Positions 57,893 to 64,000 of a stretch of 64,000 bases of DNA are shown piece by piece (the first letter of the stretch is position 1; each line of letters begins with the position of its first letter). This stretch comes from Gulosibacter sediminis (GTDB taxonomy: Bacteria > Actinomycetota > Actinomycetes > Actinomycetales > Microbacteriaceae): assembly GCF_023370115.1 (NCBI RefSeq), contig NZ_CP097160.1:930001-994000 (forward strand), given 5' to 3'. The translations under genes and the position numbers were made by a program. Below the pieces are notes generated by a model. It was not told the DNA's origin and did not search any database. It saw only the letters and a program-made list of their open reading frames with translations.

Positions 57893-59695
57893 TTAGTCGA
57901 GGGTAGCGGAGAGCTCGAGCCAGCGTTCCTCCAGGGTGGCGGCCTCGTCGTCGAGCGACGTGATGACGGCCATCTCGGTCGCGAGCAGCTCGTAGTTCGA
58001 CTGGTCGAGGTCGGCGAGCTTGGCCCGCGCATCCGCCGACTGCTGCTGCAGGCGCTCGATGCGGCGCTCGAGCGACGCGAGTTCCTTCTCGGCCGCGCGC
58101 AGCTCGGCGCCCGACAGGCCCGATGAGGCGGATGCGGTGCTCGCGCCCGCCTGCGCGGGATTCGTCGCGGATGCGGTCGCGGGCTTGCTGGCGCCGGCAT
58201 CGCGCAGCGCGAGGTACTCGTCGACGCCGCCGGGCAGATGTCGCAGCCCGCCGTCGACCACGGCATACTGCTGATCGGTCACGCGCTCGAGCAGGTAGCG
58301 GTCATGCGAGACGACGATGATCGTGCCCGGCCACGTGTCGAGGAGGTCCTCCATCGCGGCGAGCATATCGGTGTCGAGGTCGTTCGTTGGCTCATCAAGA
58401 ATGAGCACGTTCGGCTCGTCGAGCAGGATGAGCAGCAGCTGCAGGCGCCGCTTTTGGCCACCCGAGAGGTCCTTCACCGGCGTCTGCAGCTGCGCCGAAT
58501 TGAAGCCGAGTCGCTCGAGCAACTGCGAGGGCGTGAGCTCGGTGCCGTCGGCGACGTAGCTCGTCTTCTGCCGCGCGATCACCTCGCGCACGCGGTCGTC
58601 GCCGAGTTCGTCGAGCTCGGAAAGCTGCTGGCTCAACTCGGCAATCTTCACCGTCTTACCGTGCTTCACCCGGCCCGAGGTCGGCGCGATCGCACCGGTG
58701 ATGAGCCCGAGCAGCGTCGACTTGCCGGCGCCGTTCACGCCGAGGATGCCGGTGCGCTCGCCGGGCGCGATGCGCCAGGTGATGTCGTGGAGCACCTCGC
58801 GCTCGCCAAACCGCACGCCAGCATCGACGAGGTCGACGACGTCCTTGCCCAGCCGCGCCGTCGCGAGTTTCGTCAGCTCGATCGCGTTACGCACCGGCGG
58901 CACATCGGAAATGAGTTCGTTCGCCGCAGCGATGCGGAACTTCGGCTTCGAGGTGCGGGCGGGCGCGCCGCGGCGCAGCCACGCGAGCTCCTTGCGCATG
59001 AGGTTCTGCCGCTTCTGCTCGACAACGGCCGCCTGCCGGTCGCGCTCGACGCGCTGCAGGATGTACGCCGCGTAGCCGCCCTCGAAGGGCTCGATCACGC
59101 GGTCGTGCACCTCCCACGTGTCGGTGCTCACCTCGTCGAGGAACCACCGGTCGTGGGTGACGACAACGAGCGCACCGGCGTTTTTTGTCCAGCGCGAGTT
59201 GAGGTGCTTCGCGAGCCACGCGACACCCTCGACGTCGAGGTGGTTCGTCGGCTCGTCGAGCAGCAGGATGTCCCAGTCGCCAATGAGCAGGCCGGCGAGC
59301 GCGACGCGTCGTCGCTGGCCGCCCGAGAGGTCGCCGACCCGCGCCTCCCAATCGAGATCGCCGACTAGCCCGCGCACGATGTCGCGAATCTTCGCGTCCG
59401 AGGCCCACTCGTGGTCGTCGAGGTCTCCGACTACGGCGCGACCCACCGTGAGCGATTCGTCGACGCGATCGGCCTGGTCGAGCATCCCGATGGTCGTGCC
59501 GCCGCGCACCGTGACCTTGCCGGCGTCGGGCTCGAGTCGACCCGCGAGGATCTTCAGGAACGTCGATTTGCCGTCGCCGTTGCGGCCGACGACACCGATG
59601 CGCTGGCCCTCGTTAATGCCAATGGTGATGTCGTCAAAGACGACTTTGGTGGGAAATTCGAGGTGGATGCCCTCGGCGCCAAGCAGATGCGCCAT
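57893..59695 (-). CDS. ABC-F family ATPase (Uup-like)
   Basis: A soluble tandem ABC ATPase (600 aa) of the ABC-F translation-factor family. Site 1: Walker A GRNGDGKST, signature LSGGQRRRVALAGLL, Walker B ILLLDEPTNHLD. Site 2: Walker A GVNGAGKST, signature LSGGQKRRLQLLL, Walker B VLILDEPTNDLD. A linker rich in basic residues separates them, and a C-terminal coiled coil (about residues 525-600) is typical of Uup. It begins directly after the marR stop with no gap, so the two are one operon. Confidence 0.93.
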   Translation of the reverse strand: MAHLLGAEGIHLEFPTKVVFDDITIGINEGQRIGVVGRNGDGKSTFLKILAGRLEPDAGKVTVRGGTTIGMLDQADRVDESLTVGRAVVGDLDDHEWASDAKIRDIVRGLVGDLDWEARVGDLSGGQRRRVALAGLLIGDWDILLLDEPTNHLDVEGVAWLAKHLNSRWTKNAGALVVVTHDRWFLDEVSTDTWEVHDRVIEPFEGGYAAYILQRVERDRQAAVVEQKRQNLMRKELAWLRRGAPARTSKPKFRIAAANELISDVPPVRNAIELTKLATARLGKDVVDLVDAGVRFGEREVLHDITWRIAPGERTGILGVNGAGKSTLLGLITGAIAPTSGRVKHGKTVKIAELSQQLSELDELGDDRVREVIARQKTSYVADGTELTPSQLLERLGFNSAQLQTPVKDLSGGQKRRLQLLLILLDEPNVLILDEPTNDLDTDMLAAMEDLLDTWPGTIIVVSHDRYLLERVTDQQYAVVDGGLRHLPGGVDEYLALRDAGASKPATASATNPAQAGASTASASSGLSGAELRAAEKELASLERRIERLQQQSADARAKLADLDQSNYELLATEMAVITSLDDEAATLEERWLELSATLD

Positions 59696-60208
59696 CTAGT
59701 TGGGCTCCTCGACGCTCATCGCGAGCGAGAGCTGGCGCAGCCCCCGCTCGATCACCGCGAACTCGTCGTCGGAAATGTCGGCGAGCAGTTCGCGCTCGAC
59801 CTCGAGGAGGCCCTGAATTGCCGCGTCGACGCGCTTGCCGCCGGCATCGGTCATGCGCACGAGCACACTGCGGCCGTCGGCCGGGTCGTCCTCGCGCACG
59901 ACGAAGCCGCGCTGCACGAGCCGGTCGATGCGATACGTCATGGTGCCGCTCGAGACGAGGCTGCTCGCGAGTAGCTGCTTCGGTGTGAGGGCGTAGGGCG
60001 CGCCTGATCGGCGCAGTGCCGAGAGAACGTCGAACTCGGACATCTCGACTCCGGCCTCGGCGAACGCGCGCTTGCGCACGACATCGAGCTGCCTTGCGAT
60101 GCGCTTCACGCGCGAGAACACCGCGAGGGGCGAGAAATCGAGGTCGCCACGAACGCGCGTCCAGTCGTCGACGATGCTGTCGACGGCGTCGGTTTCGTGG
60201 GAATGCAT
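59696..60208 (-). CDS. MarR-family transcriptional regulator
   Basis: A 170-aa winged-helix regulator. The recognition region is TPKQLLASSLVSSGTMTYRI, followed by the wing LVQRGFVVREDDPADGRSVL, both characteristic of MarR proteins. The ATG at 60208 (MHSHETDAVDS) is preferred to one 21 codons upstream, which would add cysteine-rich residues not usual for the family. The ABC-F gene follows immediately. A link to ribosome protection or efflux control is possible but not shown. Confidence 0.9.
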   Translation of the reverse strand: MHSHETDAVDSIVDDWTRVRGDLDFSPLAVFSRVKRIARQLDVVRKRAFAEAGVEMSEFDVLSALRRSGAPYALTPKQLLASSLVSSGTMTYRIDRLVQRGFVVREDDPADGRSVLVRMTDAGGKRVDAAIQGLLEVERELLADISDDEFAVIERGLRQLSLAMSVEEPN

Positions 60209-60308
60209 ACCCTCTAGTATCGCGCAGGACCGCGCGTTCTCGCTGCGTGGCCACTCACAGGGGCAGTTCACACTGTTTTCGATGACGTGGCAGACTAGGG
60301 CCGCACCT

Positions 60309-60380
60309 TCCTCCTTGGTGTAACGGCAGCACGACGGCCTTTGGAGCCGTTAGGTCCAGGTTCGAATCCTGGGGGAGGAA
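60309..60380 (+). tRNA. tRNA-Gln (anticodon UUG)
   Basis: A complete cloverleaf. Acceptor TCCTCCT pairs with GGGAGGA (one G-U), the discriminator is A, and CCA is not encoded. The anticodon stem ACGGC/GCCGT encloses the loop CTTTGGA with anticodon TTG. The T arm is CCAGG-TTCGAAT-CCTGG. It lies 44 bases before glmU. Confidence 0.95.
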
Positions 60381-60424
60381 CTCCGTCACCGCAATGGAAC
60401 ATCAGCTCATTGGAGGGGAAGCGC

Positions 60425-61888
60425 ATGCCCGCACAGAACCTGGCCGTCATTATTCTCGCGGCGGGTGCTGGTACCCGCATGAAGTCGAAGACGCCGAAGG
60501 TGCTGCACAAGCTCGGCGGCATCCCGCTGCTCGGCCACGTGCTGCGCACCGCGGCGCAGCTTGAGCCGGTCTACACCGTCGCCGTCGTGCGCCACCAGCG
60601 CGACCGGGTCGTCGAGGTGATCGGCGAGCTCGCTCCCGACACGCTCATCGCCGATCAGGACGAGGTGCCCGGCACCGGGCGTGCCCTCGAAGCCGGCCTT
60701 GAGCAGATTCCCGCCGACTTCGACGGCGACGTTGTCGTGCTCTCGGGCGATGTGCCGCTGCTCGACGCACCGACCGTGCGCCGACTGCTCGAGGCCCACC
60801 GCCTCGACGCCGACCAGCTCACGCTGCTCAGCGCGATCTACGAGAACCCGACTGGCTTCGGGCGCATCGTGCGCGATGCCGACGGCGAGTTCGAGGCCAT
60901 CGTCGAGCACAAGGACGCGAGCGAGCGCCAGCTCGACATCACCGAGATCAACGCGGGTGTCTACGTGTTCACGGCCTCGGCCGCGCGCGACGCGCTCTCG
61001 CGCATCGGCCAGGACAACGCGCAGGGCGAGAAGTACCTCACCGACGCGGCCTCGCTCATCAAGCACGATGGTGGCCGCATCGCCGCCGTCGCGGTCACCG
61101 ACCCGTGGCTCGTGCAGGGAATCAACGACCGCGCGCAGCTCGGCGGCACCGCTCGCGAATACAACCGCCGCATCCTCGAATATTGGATGCGCGAGGGCGT
61201 CACAATCGTCGACCCCGACACGACCATCATCGAGGCCGACGTGACGATCGCCTCGGACGTCGAGATTCAGCCCGGCACGCAGCTGCGCGGCGCGACGAGC
61301 ATTGGCGAAGACGCGGTGATCGGCCCCGACACGACCCTCATCGACACCGAGGTGGGCGCGGGCGTGACCGTGAAGCGCACGGATGCGACGCTCGCGGTCA
61401 TCGGCGCGGGCGCCACAGTCGGCCCCTGGAGCTACCTGCGACCCAACTCGGTCGTCGGCGCCGGCGCGAAGGTCGGCACGTTCGTCGAAACGAAGAACGC
61501 GACGCTCCACGACGGCGCGAAGGTGCCGCACCTCTCGTACGTGGGGGATGCGGAGATCGGCTCGGGATCGAACCTCGGCGCCGGCACGATCACCGCGAAC
61601 TACGACGGCGTGAACAAGCACCGCACCGTGGTCGGCCGCGACGTGAAGATCGGCTCGGACAACGTGCTCATCGCGCCGGTCGAGGTCGGCGATGGTGCGT
61701 ACTCGGGCGCGGGCACGACCATCCGCAAGGATGTGCCGGCAGGTGCGCTCGCCCTCAACGTCGCGCCCCAGCGCAACCTCGAGGGCTGGGTTGCACAGCA
61801 CCGCCCGGGCTCCGCGGCAGCCGAGTCGGCCGCCGCCGCGGCTGCGGGCTCGCCCGTCGAGTCGGATTCGACCGCCGAAGCAGAGTAG
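60425..61888 (+). CDS. glmU: Bifunctional GlmU (UDP-GlcNAc pyrophosphorylase/GlcN-1-P acetyltransferase)
   Basis: Makes UDP-N-acetylglucosamine for peptidoglycan (487 aa). The N-terminal uridyltransferase shows LAAGAGTRMKSKTPKVLH and the DVPLLDAPT region. The C-terminal half is a left-handed beta-helix of hexapeptide repeats, with the acetyltransferase segments YLRPNSVVGAGAKVG, FVETKNATLHDGAKVPHLSY and GAGTITANYDGVNKHRT. The tail is Ala/Ser-rich. GGAGGGG precedes the ATG at 60425; an upstream in-frame ATG lies inside the tRNA gene. Confidence 0.96.
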   Translation: MPAQNLAVIILAAGAGTRMKSKTPKVLHKLGGIPLLGHVLRTAAQLEPVYTVAVVRHQRDRVVEVIGELAPDTLIADQDEVPGTGRALEAGLEQIPADFDGDVVVLSGDVPLLDAPTVRRLLEAHRLDADQLTLLSAIYENPTGFGRIVRDADGEFEAIVEHKDASERQLDITEINAGVYVFTASAARDALSRIGQDNAQGEKYLTDAASLIKHDGGRIAAVAVTDPWLVQGINDRAQLGGTAREYNRRILEYWMREGVTIVDPDTTIIEADVTIASDVEIQPGTQLRGATSIGEDAVIGPDTTLIDTEVGAGVTVKRTDATLAVIGAGATVGPWSYLRPNSVVGAGAKVGTFVETKNATLHDGAKVPHLSYVGDAEIGSGSNLGAGTITANYDGVNKHRTVVGRDVKIGSDNVLIAPVEVGDGAYSGAGTTIRKDVPAGALALNVAPQRNLEGWVAQHRPGSAAAESAAAAAAGSPVESDSTAEAE

Positions 61889-61933
61889 TCTTGGTTCTCG
61901 TTCGTGCCCGACAACGAGAAAAGGCGGTATTTG

Positions 61934-62914
61934 GTGTCCGGCATTGTAAACCCTGGTGAGAAGCGACTTGTTCTGATTTCGGGACGAGCGCACCCGCAGC
62001 TTGCGGACGAAGTCGCCAAGGAGCTTGGCACCGAGGTCCTCGAGACGGAAGCACGCACCTTCGCCAACGGCGAGATCTACGCGCGCTACGGTGAGTCGGT
62101 GCGTGGCGCCGACGCCTTCGTGATCCAGTCGCACGGCGAGCCCATCAACGAGTGGGTCATGGAGCAGCTGATCATGGTCGACGCGCTCAAGCGCGCGTCG
62201 GCGAAGCGCATCACCGTCGTCGTGCCCTACTACCCCTACTCGCGTCAGGACAAGAAGGGCCGCGGCCGCGAGCCGATCTCGGCCCGACTCATCGCCGACC
62301 TCTTCAAGACTGCCGGGGCGGATCGCATCATGTCGGTCGATCTGCACGCCTCGCAGATCCAGGGCTTCTTTGACGGCCCCGTGGACCACCTCTTCGCCAT
62401 GCCGGTGCTCATGAAGTACTTCAAGGAGAAGCTCGGCGATGTCGACAACCTCACCGTCGTGTCGCCCGACATGGGCCGCGTGCGCGTCGCTGACCGCTGG
62501 GCCGACGAACTCGGTGCCCCGCTCGCGATCATCCACAAGCGTCGCGACCCCAAGGTCGCCAACCAGGTGACGGTGCACGACATCGTTGGTGACGTGAAGG
62601 GTCGCACCTGCCTCATGGTCGACGACCTTATCGACACCGGCGGCACGATTCAGAAGGCGGCGGATGCGCTGAAGTCGCACGGTGCCGAGCGCGTCGTCGT
62701 CGCGGCGACGCACGCGGTCTTCTCCGGTCCCGCCGTCGAGCGCCTGCAAGACCCGGCGATTGACGAGGTCGTCGTCACCGACACCCTGCCGATGCCCGAG
62801 CATAAGCTGTTCCCGACGCTGACCGTGCTGCCTATCGCGCCGCTACTTGGCCGCGCGATTCACGAGGTGTTCGAGGACGGCTCGGTGACGTCGATGTTCG
62901 ACGGCGCCGCGTAG
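61934..62914 (+). CDS. prs: Ribose-phosphate pyrophosphokinase
   Basis: PRPP synthetase (326 aa from the GTG at 61934, the usual family length). The protein then begins VSGIVNPGEKRLVLISGRAH, as in relatives. A GTG at 61904 would add ten residues and skip the AAGGCGG site. Catalytic features are the flexible loop region RQDKKGRGREPISARLIADL, the SVDLHASQIQGFF metal-binding segment, and the PRPP loop MVDDLIDTGGTI. It follows glmU closely, a common order in this phylum. A strong terminator follows. Confidence 0.95.
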   Translation: MSGIVNPGEKRLVLISGRAHPQLADEVAKELGTEVLETEARTFANGEIYARYGESVRGADAFVIQSHGEPINEWVMEQLIMVDALKRASAKRITVVVPYYPYSRQDKKGRGREPISARLIADLFKTAGADRIMSVDLHASQIQGFFDGPVDHLFAMPVLMKYFKEKLGDVDNLTVVSPDMGRVRVADRWADELGAPLAIIHKRRDPKVANQVTVHDIVGDVKGRTCLMVDDLIDTGGTIQKAADALKSHGAERVVVAATHAVFSGPAVERLQDPAIDEVVVTDTLPMPEHKLFPTLTVLPIAPLLGRAIHEVFEDGSVTSMFDGAA

Positions 62915-62930
62915 GCCGCACCAAGTATTC

Positions 62931-62974
62931 CGACGAAGCGCCGGGTCCAATTGGGCCCGGCGCTTCGTCGTTCT
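62931..62974 (+). terminator. Rho-independent-type terminator after prs
   Basis: CGACGAAGCGCCGGG (62931-62945) pairs perfectly with CCCGGCGCTTCGTCG (62956-62970). The inner bases TCCAATTGGG extend the stem, and TTCTTCG follows. Confidence 0.85.
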
Positions 62975-62999
62975 TCGTCACATCGTCACACGAGGTCAT

Positions 63000-63037
63000 A
63001 ACCAAACTAGAAGCAGGGAAGAACCCCTAGTTTGGTT
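63000..63037. repeat. 11-bp perfect inverted repeat before metF
   Basis: AACCAAACTAG (63000-63010) and CTAGTTTGGTT (63027-63037) flank 16 bases with AGGGAAG. The right arm ends 3 bases before the metF ATG. It may be a regulator's operator, or an mRNA hairpin that hides the ribosome site; the sequence does not decide between them. Confidence 0.6.
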
Positions 63038-63040
63038 GCC

Positions 63041-63988
63041 ATGCCGATTCCGTTCTCCTACGAGCTCTTCCCGCCGCGCTCCGCTTCCGTCGCGGCGCGG
63101 ATGCCGGAGATCGCGCGGACGCTCGGCGAAACGCATCCGGACTTCATCTCGGTGACCTTCGGTGCCGGGGGCTCGTCGCGCGACGCCTCGCTCGACGTGC
63201 TCCAGCTCATCCGTGACGAGACGACGGCGCGCCCGCTCGCGCACCTCACCTGCGTCGGCTCGTCGATGGATGAGGCGAGCGAACTCATCGGCGAGTTTCT
63301 CGACCACGGCATCCTCGACTTCCTCGCGCTGCGCGGCGACCCGCCGGCTGGCCTGAGCGAGACCGACGACTTTCTCGGCGACCTCCGCACTGGCGCCGAG
63401 CTCGCGCAGCTCATCGAAGGCGTGCGGCAGCAGCACCTGCCGCGCGAGCTCGGCCCGATTGCCGGGCGCTGGCACGTGCGCACCCCGCAGCTCGGGGTCA
63501 CGGCCGTGGCGGCCTATCCGAACGGGCACCCGCAGTCGCGTTCGATCGGGCAGGACTATGACACGCTGCTCGCCAAGGAGGCCGCGGGCGCGACGCTCGC
63601 GATCACGCAACTGTTCTTCGAGGTCGACGACTACGTCGCCTTCGTCGAGGGGGCTCGCGCGCACGGCGTGACCATGCCCATCCGCCCCGGAATCATGGCA
63701 ATCACCTCGCTGCCGCGACTCGAGCGAATGTCGCAGCTCGCGGGGGAGGAGGTGCCAGATCGCTGGCGCCGTTCACTTGCGGCCTGTCGCAGTGACGAAG
63801 CCCGCCGCGAGCTCGGCATCGCCCACGCAACCGGTATGTGCCACGACCTCATCGACTACGGCGAGGCGGGCCTGCACATCTACACCCACAACCGCATCGA
63901 CGAACCGCTCGAGCTCCTGCGTCGAGTTGGCCTCGTTGATCGCCCCGATGCCGCACCCCATACGCGGCGAGTGACGTCGGCGGCCTAG
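63041..63988 (+). CDS. metF: Methylenetetrahydrofolate reductase MetF
   Basis: FAD enzyme (315 aa) that makes 5-methyltetrahydrofolate for methionine synthesis. The N-terminus PFSYELFPPRS keeps the catalytic glutamate region. SVTFGAGGSSRD, the LRGDPPAG motif and ITQLFFEVDDYVAFVE are standard MetF signatures. The ATG at 63041 is chosen; a TTG three codons earlier lies within the inverted repeat. The gene is complete, ending 12 bases before the window edge. Confidence 0.94.
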   Translation: MPIPFSYELFPPRSASVAARMPEIARTLGETHPDFISVTFGAGGSSRDASLDVLQLIRDETTARPLAHLTCVGSSMDEASELIGEFLDHGILDFLALRGDPPAGLSETDDFLGDLRTGAELAQLIEGVRQQHLPRELGPIAGRWHVRTPQLGVTAVAAYPNGHPQSRSIGQDYDTLLAKEAAGATLAITQLFFEVDDYVAFVEGARAHGVTMPIRPGIMAITSLPRLERMSQLAGEEVPDRWRRSLAACRSDEARRELGIAHATGMCHDLIDYGEAGLHIYTHNRIDEPLELLRRVGLVDRPDAAPHTRRVTSAA

Positions 63989-64000
63989 CCGCCCGCGAAA

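Noticed and set aside
60407-62803. 798-codon minus-strand open frame
   Set aside because: Antisense of glmU and prs; Arg/Asp/Val-rich with no family resemblance.

Overview
The window is a stretch of chromosome from a high-GC Gram-positive actinobacterium, most probably a member of the Microbacteriaceae. This rests on the very GC-rich codon use with frequent GTG and TTG starts, the order pmt-rsmI-metG-tatD-rsmA-ispE, the actinobacterial protein O-mannosyltransferase, DtxR/IdeR-type iron boxes, and the recurring GGATGCG word inside genes. The genus cannot be fixed from the sequence alone.

Layout. 1-606 is the 3' part of an amino-acid ABC ATPase. 716-3295 is a wall-anchored phytase/esterase-like protein. 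3404-7054 is an iron-box-controlled efeUOB operon. 7712-12966 on the minus strand is a second iron-box-controlled operon: siderophore-binding lipoprotein, two permeases, ATPase and a translationally coupled NtaA-like flavin monooxygenase. An enterochelin-esterase-like gene lies just upstream (13001-14305). An IS30 element (15028-16354) follows; its end supplies the stop codon of hrpA. 20300-27187 is a housekeeping block. 27188-27795 has no gene and holds a repeat-rich element with matching inverted ends. 28948-34560 is an operon encoding dynamin-like GTPase, membrane-anchored Hsp70-like protein and dynamin-like GTPase.

34682-39199 is the most unusual region. Three genes for aspartate-rich calcium-loop repeat proteins and one for a short acidic protein, none with a signal peptide, each have their own promoter. 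The four promoters share one architecture (GGGAACTTT, 15 nt, then usually ATCCAAT). An ECF sigma factor gene is transcribed divergently next to them. I read this as a small sigma-factor regulon of acidic, probably calcium-binding proteins.

39274-47914 holds transport and redox genes: tetR with a DHA2 exporter, a Na+/H+ antiporter with a frameshifted tail, a DHA1 exporter, an XRE-cupin regulator facing a flavoprotein-methyltransferase fusion, and a VOC dioxygenase-like gene. A second IS30 element occupies 47961-49350. Then come an MHS-family transporter and a divergent response regulator, sensor kinase and TAXI-type binding lipoprotein set (50899-53857). 53896-57802 is a copper operon (copZ, secreted His-rich protein, copA, csoR). 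57893-60208 is marR plus an ABC-F gene, followed by tRNA-Gln(UUG), glmU, prs and metF.

Two further pieces of IS30-type end sequence, a solo end at 53860 and a 69-bp end-to-end palindrome at 57816, sit just after gene stops. The 33-bp IS30 terminal repeat therefore seems to have spread on its own in this genome.
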